From the IMG/VR virus record IMGVR_UViG_3300025645_000299, positions 1 through 30,787 of that record: a DNA stretch of 30,787 nucleotides. The stretch is one strand, 5' to 3'. Every line of letters begins with the position of its first letter. The first letter of the stretch is position 1. The notes under the pieces are model-generated. The model ran no database searches, had not been told where the DNA came from, and was given only the letters and a program-made list of their open reading frames with translations. The translations under genes and the position numbers were made by a program. The DNA comes from a virus. This document shows, one piece after another, positions 1-6,780 of the stretch.

Positions 1-1380
1 GTTGCTTGGGCGTGGAAAGCTGATGATAACGAACCGACAATCTTACCTAATACAGAATTATCAACTTTAATATCTAAATATAAATTTGAGGACAATGCTA
101 ATGATGATTATGGAGACAACAATGGAACTGCTTCTAATTTATCTTATGTCGCAGGTAGGTTTGGTAAAGCAGCAGATTTTAACGGAACAAGTAGTAAAAT
201 ATTATACCCACAAGCTGCACCTTTTGACGATTCTAATACTATTTTAGCAGTTAGTGCTTGGGTAAAATTAGCTTCTACAACTGCAGAATTTGCCCTTTTA
301 AGTGCATCTTCAACAACTGACCAAAGCGATGTTGTTGTTCTTTATGTTGGTGGTGCGAACAAATGGGGTAGGGTTTATTTAGGTGATGCACCAAGTAATG
401 CTAATGAATATCAAGCAAATTTTGGTTCAACTAACAATACAAATTGGAATCATTTTGTATGGCAATTAAGTGCAACTAATGGCATAGAATTATGGGTTAA
501 TGGTGTAAGTCAAACAAGAACTCAAACGTGGCAAACTGGTACAATGGATGAAACTAAATGGTTTGGTGATTTAACTTATGCAACTGATGTACAATATGCA
601 ACAGGTCTTAATAGAGTTGTAACAACTGCTTATTACGAAGCTGAAGTTGACCAAATGAGATTGTTTAATGCAGAGTTAACATCTTCTGAAATAAGTGATT
701 TATACAATGAGGGTATTGAAGCATTAGTTAGTGCAAATGCTAATGCAGGATTTAGTATTGTTAAATGGGAAGGTACTGGCGCACAAACACAAATTCCTCA
801 CGGATTAAGTGCTGTTCCTGAAATGATTATTTCAAAAAGATTAGATAGTACAAATAACTGGAGTGTGTATCATAAAGATTTAGGTTTAAGCCATACTACA
901 TACCCTAACTGGTTATATTTAAATTTAGATAGTTCAGAACAAAATAGTGCGACAGCTGCAAACCACCCTTATTATGCAAGACCGTCTGCTACAGTAATAT
1001 ATCAAAACACAGGTACAAGTGAAAGTACAAATGTTAGCGGTGCTGATTATATTGCCTACTGTTTCCATTCAGTAGCTGGATATAGCAAGTTTGGAAGTTA
1101 TACTGGGAATGGTTCAGCAACAGGGCCAATTGTAACAACTGGATTCCAGCCAGATTGGATTATGATTAAAAGAACTGATGTAGCAGGAACAAATTGGAAT
1201 ATTATGGATAGCGTAAGAGGTAATTCTGATTATCTTTTAGCTGCCAATACAAATGCCGCAGAAGTTACAAATGAAACACCATTAAACACAACATCAACAG
1301 GTTTTCAAATTACAGAAGCAAGCGGCTATATAAACGCATCAGGAGGAAATTATATCTATATGGCATTCAAAATAAATTAA
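1..1380 (+). CDS. LamG-domain tail/adhesin protein, C-terminal part (5' end outside window)
   Basis: The reading frame is open from base 1, so this is the 3' part (459 codons plus stop) of a longer gene; the internal ATG at 544 is not the start. The first residues (VAWAWKADDNEPT) look like the end of a repeat unit. A LamG/concanavalin A-like domain follows at about residues 20-235 (YKFEDNAND, then GKAADFNGTSS, VSAWVKL, NWNHFVWQL, VDQMRLFNAELTSSEI), and then a second unit of about 220 residues (FSIVKWEGTGAQTQIPHGL, YIAYCFHSVAGYSKFG, TGFQPDWIMIKRT) ending in YIYMAFKIN. I recall this alternation of LamG and FQPD(W/L)-type units (a family sometimes named DUF7483) from marine phage tail proteins, which suggests receptor or glycan binding at the tail tip. 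Ile codons here are mostly ATT, unlike most neighbouring genes. The function is inferred from domain type and from position before the lysis genes. Confidence 0.8.
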   Translation, partial: VAWAWKADDNEPTILPNTELSTLISKYKFEDNANDDYGDNNGTASNLSYVAGRFGKAADFNGTSSKILYPQAAPFDDSNTILAVSAWVKLASTTAEFALLSASSTTDQSDVVVLYVGGANKWGRVYLGDAPSNANEYQANFGSTNNTNWNHFVWQLSATNGIELWVNGVSQTRTQTWQTGTMDETKWFGDLTYATDVQYATGLNRVVTTAYYEAEVDQMRLFNAELTSSEISDLYNEGIEALVSANANAGFSIVKWEGTGAQTQIPHGLSAVPEMIISKRLDSTNNWSVYHKDLGLSHTTYPNWLYLNLDSSEQNSATAANHPYYARPSATVIYQNTGTSESTNVSGADYIAYCFHSVAGYSKFGSYTGNGSATGPIVTTGFQPDWIMIKRTDVAGTNWNIMDSVRGNSDYLLAANTNAAEVTNETPLNTTSTGFQITEASGYINASGGNYIYMAFKIN

Positions 1381-1381
1381 A

Positions 1382-1528
1382 ATGAATGGATTTGAACCAA
1401 CAATATTAGGAATAGTTACATTAATAATGACAATATCAGAAATCAATTCTGTACTACAAGGATTGTTAATAGTAGTTACTACAATTTATACGTTGATAAA
1501 GATCCATCAGTTATTAAATAAAAAATAA
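1382..1528 (+). CDS. small membrane protein (48 aa)
   Basis: An ATG one base after the preceding stop opens a 48-codon frame. After a short polar N-terminus (MNGFEPT) the protein is hydrophobic almost throughout: a first segment at about residues 7-18 (ILGIVTLIMTIS), a short polar turn (EINS), a second segment at about 24-41 (VLQGLLIVVTTIYTLIKI) and a basic end (NKK). The two-segment hairpin, tiny size and position two genes before an endolysin fit an accessory holin or antiholin, but membrane topology alone cannot prove that. I recognise no family. Confidence 0.6.
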   Translation: MNGFEPTILGIVTLIMTISEINSVLQGLLIVVTTIYTLIKIHQLLNKK

Positions 1529-1552
1529 TTAACTTTATTAAAAATAAATATT

Positions 1553-1702
1553 ATGAAAAACTTTTTAAATAAAATTTGGGAAGGTATTAAAGATGCATTT
1601 TGGCTACAAGTACCTTATATTATTTACTCAACAGTATGGTTATTATTAACTATGTTTTGGGCAACAGTATTCTTAAAGTGGTTTATGAATAAATATTATT
1701 AA
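1553..1702 (+). CDS. small single-TM membrane protein (49 aa)
   Basis: This 49-codon frame ends two bases before the endolysin start. It has an amphipathic lysine- and tryptophan-containing N-terminus (MKNFLNKIWEGIKDAFW) followed by one strong membrane segment at about residues 20-42 (VPYIIYSTVWLLLTMFWATV) and a short basic tail (KWFMNKYY). Its place directly upstream of the endolysin and holin suggests a role in lysis or envelope interaction. It could equally be another small phage membrane protein. No family recognised. Confidence 0.6.
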   Translation: MKNFLNKIWEGIKDAFWLQVPYIIYSTVWLLLTMFWATVFLKWFMNKYY

Positions 1703-1703
1703 A

Positions 1704-2276
1704 ATGAAATTAAGTAAAAATTTAACATACGCTGAAGCGATAAGATCTGAAACAGCTAAACGTAGACGTATAGAAAACACAGCACACGGAGTAATACTAG
1801 ACAACTTAAAGCTAACAGCAGATAAAATATTTCAACCCGTTAGAGATCACTTTAATAAACCTATTTACGTAAGTAGTATGTATAGGTGTGAAAATTTGAA
1901 TCGTATGGTTAACGGATCAAAATTCAGCAAACACATTACTGGACAAGCTATAGATATAGACAACGATGGTACTGATGTATCTAACAGAGATATATTTTAT
2001 TACATAAAAGACAATTTAAAGTTTGATGTATTAATATGGGAGTATAATGACGATAGTCCTAGTTGGGTACATTGTAGTTATGTAGAAGGTTTAAATAGAG
2101 GTTTAGTATATCGCAATACTAATTTAGGTTTAATAGAGTTTAAAGAACCTAAAGTAGAAAAACCTAAAAAAGTAAAGTATGAGCAAAGAAAGAAAAAAGT
2201 TCAAAGAGACGAAACTAGGTCAGTTCCTACTAGGGAAGTCGGGGGTGTTTCAGAGTCTAGCGGAGACAATACCTGA
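1704..2276 (+). CDS. endolysin, peptidase M15 family (D,D- or L,D-carboxypeptidase type)
   Basis: The protein is a 190-aa zinc peptidase of the M15_3 type, which cuts peptide bonds in peptidoglycan. The signature is clear: SSMYRCENLN leads into SKHITGQAIDID, which supplies zinc ligands H77 and D84, and PSWVHCSY supplies H123. The catalytic domain covers about residues 5-135. The rest (about residues 150-190) is lysine- and arginine-rich and low in complexity. No signal peptide is visible, so release through a holin is expected, and a holin gene overlaps the 3' end by 98 bases in another frame. That long overlap is unusual, and the basic C-terminal tail is probably shaped by the dual coding. 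Function is confident from the motifs; exact bond specificity is not determined. Confidence 0.87.
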   Translation: MKLSKNLTYAEAIRSETAKRRRIENTAHGVILDNLKLTADKIFQPVRDHFNKPIYVSSMYRCENLNRMVNGSKFSKHITGQAIDIDNDGTDVSNRDIFYYIKDNLKFDVLIWEYNDDSPSWVHCSYVEGLNRGLVYRNTNLGLIEFKEPKVEKPKKVKYEQRKKKVQRDETRSVPTREVGGVSESSGDNT

Positions 2277-2595
2277 TAAAGGCGTTCTCGGACTCGTCAA
2301 ACGTCTTTTAGTAGAAGATAAGGGTATAAGTCCAGAAGATAAAGAATATGGTCTTAAATTGCTTGAAATTGACCTTAAAGAGATGGAATCGGTTACTCGT
2401 AGATGGGAAGCTGATGCTTTATCAGATTCGTGGCTTAGTAAAAACGTAAGACCATTAACCCTAGTATTCTTTGCAATAGTATATACTGCAGGTTTCTTTT
2501 TAAAATATGAACTAGGTGCTATTAATCAAATCTTATTACTTATAATAGGAGCATACTTTGGTGGTAGATCTTTCGAAAAAATACAGAAGCTCTAG
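2179..2595 (+). CDS. holin, GTA_holin_3TM-like
   Basis: This 138-aa protein matches the pattern of the 'holin of 3TMs, for gene-transfer release' family. A soluble N-terminal half is followed by T-R-R-W-x-x-D (residues 73-79), SDSWLSKNVRPL (82-93) and two clear membrane segments at about 93-108 (LTLVFFAIVYTAGFF) and 115-129 (INQILLLIIGAYFGG). Holins of this type open the cytoplasmic membrane for the endolysin. The start at 2179 lies 98 bases inside the endolysin gene. No later ATG keeps the conserved GVLGLVKRLLVEDKGISPED section, so the overlap appears real. It is the last gene before a non-coding stretch with palindromes. Confidence 0.82.
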   Translation: MSKERKKFKETKLGQFLLGKSGVFQSLAETIPDKGVLGLVKRLLVEDKGISPEDKEYGLKLLEIDLKEMESVTRRWEADALSDSWLSKNVRPLTLVFFAIVYTAGFFLKYELGAINQILLLIIGAYFGGRSFEKIQKL

Positions 2596-2687
2596 TACTA
2601 TATAGTACATACATTATTATCTTATACATAATTAACTTATACAATATAGTACTGTACATAATATAATAAAATTTTTATATTTACAAA
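2595..2687 (+). promoter_or_regulatory. intergenic control region with palindromes, upstream of the early genes
   Basis: This is the largest gene-free gap in the left third. It starts with a perfect 14-base palindrome GTACTATATAGTAC (2595-2608). The half sequence TATAGTAC recurs at 2645-2652, followed by TGTACATA. The 3' part is almost pure A/T and ends in TATATTTAC shortly before the ATG at 2688, which resembles the host-type TAnnTTTG -7 element in seven of eight positions. I infer the early promoter and a repressor or regulator site here. The palindrome has no U-tract, so it is not a good terminator. Confidence 0.45.
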
Positions 2688-3083
2688 ATGCGACAAAAAT
2701 TAATTAAAAAAATTGATAGGTTGTTTAGCGAATACATACGTAGAAAACACGCTGATAAAAATGGGTATTGTACTTGTATAACTTGTGGTAAGAAACATAT
2801 TTGGAATAGTGGTCAGATACACGCTGGTCATTTTGTATCACGAAGATTTTTAGTAACTAGGTATGATGAACGTAATGTTTATCCGCAATGTGCGTATTGT
2901 AATAATTGGCTTGCAGGTAATCAATATACATATGGTAAACGTATAGATGAGTTACACGGTAAGGGTACTGCAGATAAGTTAATGCTATTATCTAAACAAA
3001 CAATTAAAATAGAAAATTACGAATTAGAAGAAAAACATTTGTTTTATAAAAAAAATTTGATAACTTTGAGGAAACAATTATAA
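2688..3083 (+). CDS. NinG-like recombination protein (Rap family)
   Basis: A 131-aa protein with the phage lambda NinG/Rap layout: a basic N-terminus (KKIDRLFSEYIRRKHAD), a first zinc pair (C30-x2-C33 in CTCITCGK), the strongly conserved QIHAGHFVSRR stretch (H48) and a second pair C68-x2-C71 in NVYPQCAYCNNWLAGN, followed by a helical tail. In lambda this protein binds branched DNA and stimulates phage recombination. It is the first gene after the intergenic control region and heads a cluster of DNA-metabolism genes that follow with almost no gaps. Length is somewhat shorter than lambda NinG. The family call is firm; the precise activity in this phage is inferred. Confidence 0.85.
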   Translation: MRQKLIKKIDRLFSEYIRRKHADKNGYCTCITCGKKHIWNSGQIHAGHFVSRRFLVTRYDERNVYPQCAYCNNWLAGNQYTYGKRIDELHGKGTADKLMLLSKQTIKIENYELEEKHLFYKKNLITLRKQL

Positions 3084-3085
3084 AA

Positions 3086-3274
3086 ATGTACACACAAAAC
3101 GATTTAAGTATAATAAAAACACAAGCTGATGGCTTTGTGAATGACCAATTAAAATGGCAAAGACTACGAATAGAATCTCTACAAAAAGAGTTATCTAAGG
3201 AAAAACAAAAAACAAAAGAGCTAGAAGAATTATTAGCTTACGCAGATAAATTTAATTTAATAAACACACAATGA
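3086..3274 (+). CDS. small coiled-coil protein (62 aa)
   Basis: The start ATG lies two bases after the NinG stop, and the gene ends in a four-base ATGA overlap with the next one. After about 20 residues the protein is a continuous charged helix (RLRIESLQKELSKEKQKTK then ELEELLAYADKF) with heptad-like leucines, so a dimeric coiled coil is likely. No enzymatic motif or membrane segment is present. The tight coupling to NinG and the downstream genes suggests expression with the early replication/recombination set. The family is not recognised. Confidence 0.65.
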   Translation: MYTQNDLSIIKTQADGFVNDQLKWQRLRIESLQKELSKEKQKTKELEELLAYADKFNLINTQ

Positions 3275-3783
3275 GCTTAGCACAAAATCAAAACAGACAA
3301 TCAACTATAGACTGGATCGAAGAAGGTAAAACTTGGTCTGGTAAAGATGGAACAGAAATGAAAGAATATAAAGTATCACTTAAAAATGGTGATATACCAG
3401 TATTCAATTATCCATCTAACAAACCGTACCCATTTGCAAAAGGTGATAATGTTACGTACCTTTTGAACGAAAGAATGGTAAATAAAAAAATAATTCAAAA
3501 CGGTAAACAAATGAAAAAAGTAGAAAACAATCAAGCTACAACAACTACTAGTACAACAACAAATACATCTCTAACACAGCAACAAAGTATAGCATTATCT
3601 GTTGCGTCTAAGCTAGGGTTCGAAACTGTAACTAGTGATGCTTGGCAAAAAACATTAAAGTTTCAAGACACAGAAAAAAGATCGCAAGCACAAAGCGAAT
3701 TACTAAGTTCAATAGGACAAGTAACAATAGCATATTATAATTTACTAACAACTAAACCACAAAACAATGTCGCAAAAAACTGA
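3271..3783 (+). CDS. two-domain early protein of unknown function, possibly nucleic-acid binding
   Basis: This 170-aa protein has three visible parts: a beta-rich N-terminal section (about residues 10-80, with alternating strands such as MKEYKVSLKNGDIPVFNY), a threonine-rich linker (TTTTSTTTNTS, about residues 91-101) and a helical C-terminal section (about 103-165). The N-terminal part could be an OB-like fold, and the next gene carries an SSB-type acidic tail, so the pair may together cover single-stranded DNA. This is an inference from context only. I do not recognise the family from sequence. It overlaps the next gene by 17 bases. Confidence 0.6.
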   Translation: MSLAQNQNRQSTIDWIEEGKTWSGKDGTEMKEYKVSLKNGDIPVFNYPSNKPYPFAKGDNVTYLLNERMVNKKIIQNGKQMKKVENNQATTTTSTTTNTSLTQQQSIALSVASKLGFETVTSDAWQKTLKFQDTEKRSQAQSELLSSIGQVTIAYYNLLTTKPQNNVAKN

Positions 3784-4060
3784 TACTGTATTTGTAAATG
3801 GACTTTACACTTACACAAATGAAAAAAGTTTTATAGTATCTAAGAACAGTTTAAATGTAGAAAAGTTTTTAGAGCAATTAAAAGATCCTGATGTACAAAA
3901 ACATATAAAGGAGAATGAAGGTTACCTTAAATTTATTACAATGCTAAGTAAAGCTGGTAAACCTTATAGCAAACTAGAAAGTAACAATTACAAAGAAATA
4001 ACAAGCAAGGAACACAGTCCTGATCGAAACAACAATGACGATGACGGACTCCCATTCTAA
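3767..4060 (+). CDS. 97-aa early protein with an SSB-like acidic C-terminal tail
   Basis: The last residues are NNNDDDGLPF. This closely matches the C-terminal tip of bacterial single-stranded DNA-binding proteins (DDDIPF or DDDLPF), the peptide that recruits replication and repair partners. The body has a beta-rich start (TVFVNGLYTYTNEKSFIVSK), a helix (NVEKFLEQLKD) and a GYLKFITMLSKAGKPYSKLE section, and it is followed by a disordered linker. This layout (compact body, disordered linker, acidic Pro-Phe tip) is that of an SSB, but the body is only about 75 residues. It may be a divergent phage SSB or a protein that borrows the host SSB interaction network. The tail is encoded within 26 bases shared with the next gene's start. 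Confidence 0.72.
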   Translation: MSQKTDTVFVNGLYTYTNEKSFIVSKNSLNVEKFLEQLKDPDVQKHIKENEGYLKFITMLSKAGKPYSKLESNNYKEITSKEHSPDRNNNDDDGLPF

Positions 4061-4961
4061 TACGGTTTCTTTACAATCCCAAGTAAGTAGACTGAATGAC
4101 ATACGTAATGGTAAGATAAAGGAAGGTCTACGACTTGGAATACCAGAGATAGACGAGTACTGGAGATTTAAGTTTAGTAACTTTAATGTAGTACTTGGAC
4201 ACGCATCAACAGGTAAAACCACTACACTACTTTATTTACTTTTGTTATATGCTGTTAAGTATAATTTAAAATACTTAATATATTCTGCAGAGAATGAACC
4301 AAGCAGTATAAGTAAAAAGTTATGTGAATTTTTAATAGGGTTACCATTTAATAAAATACCAGATAAGGTATGGAAAGAAAAAATTAAATGGATACACGAA
4401 CACTTTAGATATATAGATATAGATGAAACATTTACATCTAGCGAATTATTAAGACAAGCAGAAAAAATTAAAAAAACATTTAATTACCACGCTTTATTAA
4501 TAGATCCATACAATTCACTTATAAGAGATAAAGAGTTAATGAAAACATATGGTGGTCACGAATACGACTACGCAGTTATGGGAGATTATCGTTTATTTAC
4601 TAGACGAAACAAATGTTCTATATATTTAATTACACACGCAGTAACAGAATCACTAAGACATAAACACCCTAACGGACATAAGTTTGAAGGATATATACAG
4701 CCACCTAGTGCAGGATCAGCTGAAGGTGGAGGTAAATTTTTAAATAAAAGTGATAATTTTTTAATACTTCACAGGTACACAAATCATCCAGAGTATTGGA
4801 CTGATACGTATTTAGCTGTAATTAAAATAAAAGAAATAGATAGTGGTGGTAGACCTACACCTATGGAAAATCCAATAGAGTTTAGATCACTAGCTAATAA
4901 TGTAGGGTTTAGTATAAATAATAAAAATTTATTACATTTAATAGAAAAGCGTGATTCTTGA
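4035..4961 (+). CDS. replicative helicase-type ATPase (DnaB/RecA-like core)
   Basis: This 308-aa protein has a RecA-fold ATPase core: a Walker A loop GHASTGKTT (residues 55-63) after strand FNVVLG, a conserved acidic position in YSAENEP (E86), a Walker B strand ALLIDPY (D157) and a sensor-like strand IYLITHAVTES. The core resembles the C-terminal domain of DnaB-type replicative helicases, or RadA-like ATPases, without an N-terminal primase-binding domain. The GSAEGGGKFLNKSDNFLIL stretch fits the helicase DNA-loop region. It most likely unwinds phage DNA. An alternative start two codons in (4041) exists. The gene overlaps its neighbours on both sides (26 and 11 bases), as expected in an early operon. 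Confidence 0.8.
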   Translation: MTMTDSHSNTVSLQSQVSRLNDIRNGKIKEGLRLGIPEIDEYWRFKFSNFNVVLGHASTGKTTTLLYLLLLYAVKYNLKYLIYSAENEPSSISKKLCEFLIGLPFNKIPDKVWKEKIKWIHEHFRYIDIDETFTSSELLRQAEKIKKTFNYHALLIDPYNSLIRDKELMKTYGGHEYDYAVMGDYRLFTRRNKCSIYLITHAVTESLRHKHPNGHKFEGYIQPPSAGSAEGGGKFLNKSDNFLILHRYTNHPEYWTDTYLAVIKIKEIDSGGRPTPMENPIEFRSLANNVGFSINNKNLLHLIEKRDS

Positions 4962-5508
4962 AATAGCATATAAGAAACATAAAGATTGGTTAAGGATATG
5001 TAAATCTTTTAACTGCGGTGATGACGACTGCAAAGATATTGTTTCAGAGCTATACTTAAAGATAGATGACTTAACAAAGAAGGGTAAAGATCTTAGATAT
5101 GGAGATGATGATATAAATTATTTCTACTGCTATAAAATTATATTTCATTCTTGCCTTAGATTAAAACAACACAACAATAAACGTAAAGATTTAATTATTA
5201 CATCTGATAGTGAGAATTTTGATTTAAGTTCAGCTCTAGCGAAGTATGGTAAAAAAAGTACAATAGATGAAGATATGTTATTTAATAAGCTAGAAGAATT
5301 TACAAATGATTATAGAGAGAAACTTACCTGGTATGATATTACAATATTTGAGTTACTATCAGGCGGTAAGAAAATATCAGAGCTACAAAGAGAAACTAAT
5401 ATAAGTTATGTATCTTTAAGAAACACATATTTAAAAGTAAAAGATTTTGTAAAAAAACAATATGAGAAATTCGATTGGACTAGGGGATCTAGCAGAAAAA
5501 ATAATTAA
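4951..5508 (+). CDS. sigma-factor-like / HTH transcription regulator
   Basis: The start is GTG at 4951, inside the end of the helicase gene (11-base overlap). The 185-aa product has the outline of a divergent sigma-70 family member. A helical N-terminal part (HKDWLRICKSFNCGDDDCKD, then IVSELYLKI, then NYFYCYKIIFHSCLRLKQ) resembles sigma region 2. An acidic linker follows, and a C-terminal helix-turn-helix (KKISELQRETNISYVSLRNT) resembles region 4. Such proteins are encoded by other phages as late transcription factors. Because a special promoter-like motif precedes the late genes of this phage only, this is the best candidate for its recogniser. Region 2 similarity is weak, so a simple HTH regulator remains possible. 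Confidence 0.6.
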   Translation: MILEIAYKKHKDWLRICKSFNCGDDDCKDIVSELYLKIDDLTKKGKDLRYGDDDINYFYCYKIIFHSCLRLKQHNNKRKDLIITSDSENFDLSSALAKYGKKSTIDEDMLFNKLEEFTNDYREKLTWYDITIFELLSGGKKISELQRETNISYVSLRNTYLKVKDFVKKQYEKFDWTRGSSRKNN

Positions 5509-5629
5509 CATAATAACATTTGGTTATGGTAAAAGAATTGCAACTTGGGTAGCAAAACTATTTGGCTATAAAGATTGCGGCTGTGATAAAAGAAAAGACG
5601 ATTGGAATAAAATACAAATTAAAAGATGA
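5462..5629 (+). CDS. conserved small CGCD-motif phage protein (55 aa)
   Basis: This short frame begins inside the 3' end of the sigma-like gene and ends in an ATGA overlap with the next one. The protein has a hydrophobic amphipathic N-terminal helix (GLGDLAEKIINIITFGYGKR) and a short cysteine pair in the motif KDCGCDKRKDDWNKI. I recall small proteins of this outline (LGD helix, then CGCDxRKxxLN) from many marine phage genomes, with no known function. The two close cysteines could bind metal or form a disulfide. The coupled overlaps at both ends support translation. Confidence 0.7.
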   Translation: MRNSIGLGDLAEKIINIITFGYGKRIATWVAKLFGYKDCGCDKRKDDWNKIQIKR

Positions 5630-5868
5630 CAGATAATGTACAAATGATACAAATTGATTACGATCAATGGACTAAATTTAAAGGAGTTAAAAATAACACA
5701 ATAGCAAAAAACGAACTTAAATTAATCGAAAGTCTACACGCAAAGTATTTTAATCATCCTTACGAAAGTTTATGCACTTGTAGGGGTGAACATATAATAG
5801 GTAGAATACAAGAGTTTGTAGACGAGCTAAATGTTATTTATAAAAATGGGTATAAAAGAAGTACATAA
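5626..5868 (+). CDS. small protein with Cys motif, unknown function (80 aa)
   Basis: The start ATG overlaps the previous stop (ATGA). The product has a helical body (IAKNELKLIESLHAKYFNH), then CTCRGEHIIGRIQEFVDELN. The CxC pair and following GEHI could bind a metal, but only two cysteines are present. No catalytic motif is visible and I do not recognise a named family. The gene sits in the early cluster and overlaps the following nuclease-like gene, so it is probably co-translated with it. Confidence 0.6.
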   Translation: MTDNVQMIQIDYDQWTKFKGVKNNTIAKNELKLIESLHAKYFNHPYESLCTCRGEHIIGRIQEFVDELNVIYKNGYKRST

Positions 5869-6277
5869 ATGGGAACAAACTGTAGTTGATATATTAAATA
5901 TAGATGGTTGGAACCTCACTTGGTGTGGTGAAGATTATGAATATTTTGATGCAAAAGGTTTAACACCAAAGAAAAATGAATGCGTAATAGAAATGAAATT
6001 TAGACATAAATATTATGAAACAAAATTATTAGAGAAAGGTAAGTATGAAAGATTGTTACAATTACCACAAAAAATACATAAGTTATATCTAGTGTTTGAT
6101 CCGAAAGGTATGTATATATTTTGGTTAAACAAATTAGATTTACCAGAGTTAGAGAAACTAAATTGTCCAGACACAACACTATGGACTAAAAAGAAAAAAG
6201 AAAAAGAAGTATATTTATTAGAAGAATCACAAGCAAGTTATATAAACAATGAATCAGGATTTGATAGATGCTTATAA
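5846..6277 (+). CDS. PD-(D/E)XK-like nuclease candidate
   Basis: I chose the ATG at 5846 because it gives MGIKEVHKWEQ and less overlap; an in-frame ATG at 5831 would add five residues. The core reads as a minimal PD-(D/E)XK nuclease: an N-terminal helix (HKWEQTVVDIL), a strand with the acidic residue in YFDAKG (D35), a strand with E-x-K in CVIEMKFR (E49, K51), and a helix (YYETKLLEKGKYERLLQ). The C-terminal part (CPDTTLWTKKKK, then YLLEESQAS) is distinctive but of unknown role. This fold is used by phage resolvases, recombination nucleases and DNA-end processors. The substrate cannot be named from sequence. Confidence 0.6.
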   Translation: MGIKEVHKWEQTVVDILNIDGWNLTWCGEDYEYFDAKGLTPKKNECVIEMKFRHKYYETKLLEKGKYERLLQLPQKIHKLYLVFDPKGMYIFWLNKLDLPELEKLNCPDTTLWTKKKKEKEVYLLEESQASYINNESGFDRCL

Positions 6278-6557
6278 AAAGCTAGACGCAATTAAAGAAT
6301 TTGAGTGCGATAATAATATTTCAACAATATTAGCTTTATTAGATAAATGGAATAAAAAAGCACAAGACAACAAAGAGTTAAAAAAAGTAATAGAAGCATT
6401 TCTAGATATACAATGGCATATAATAGAATTAAAACGTGATAGAGATCTAGCATTGAAAGCGGTAATGCAATATAAATTTCAAAGAGACGGTGCGGTAAAC
6501 GAAAGAAACGAAGCTAAACAACAATTAAAGAAATATGAAGATACACATCTTGACTGA
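6249..6557 (+). CDS. helical/coiled-coil early protein (102 aa)
   Basis: The gene overlaps the preceding one by 29 bases and the following one by 23. The product is almost entirely alpha-helical by composition: an N-terminal helix (DLIDAYKKLDAIKEF), a middle helix (ALLDKWNKKAQDNKELKKVI) and a long C-terminal coiled coil (VMQYKFQRDGAVNERNEAKQ). There is no hydrophobic membrane stretch or catalytic signature. Function unknown; it may be a structural or regulatory partner of the neighbouring nucleic-acid enzymes. Confidence 0.6.
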   Translation: MNQDLIDAYKKLDAIKEFECDNNISTILALLDKWNKKAQDNKELKKVIEAFLDIQWHIIELKRDRDLALKAVMQYKFQRDGAVNERNEAKQQLKKYEDTHLD

Positions 6558-6780
6558 CATAGTAGGACAAGAACCATCTGAAGATGTAGAAAACAAACTA
6601 CTAGACACAGTAAACTCTTTATGGTTAGATTTCGATAGTGTACCAGAAGTAGGAAGTGAAATAGAAGTAGAGTTGTTTACATTTATATTTAGGTTTGAGA
6701 TGGAAGGTAAAAGATATAAATTAGTAGATAACGACATATATATTTATTTAACATATAGAATGACATATGAAGAATACTAA
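6535..6780 (+). CDS. hypothetical early protein (81 aa)
   Basis: A compact 81-aa acidic protein: an N-terminal strand (MKIHILTDIVG), a helix (SEDVENKLLDTVNSLWLDF), then alternating strands (EIEVELFTFIFRFEMEGKRYK) ending YRMTYEEY. The alpha/beta pattern suggests a small globular domain, but no motif is recognisable. It overlaps both neighbours (23 and 14 bases) in the early operon, which supports that it is translated. Confidence 0.55.
   Translation: MKIHILTDIVGQEPSEDVENKLLDTVNSLWLDFDSVPEVGSEIEVELFTFIFRFEMEGKRYKLVDNDIYIYLTYRMTYEEY

Noticed and set aside
2595-2608. The palindrome after the holin gene as a transcription terminator
   Set aside because: The stem is A/T-rich with no loop and is not followed by a U tract, unlike the three good terminators elsewhere.
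3974-4222. Minus-strand open frame of 82 codons across the SSB-tail and helicase genes
   Set aside because: It opposes two well-supported overlapping genes and has no coupling, promoter or recognisable motif.
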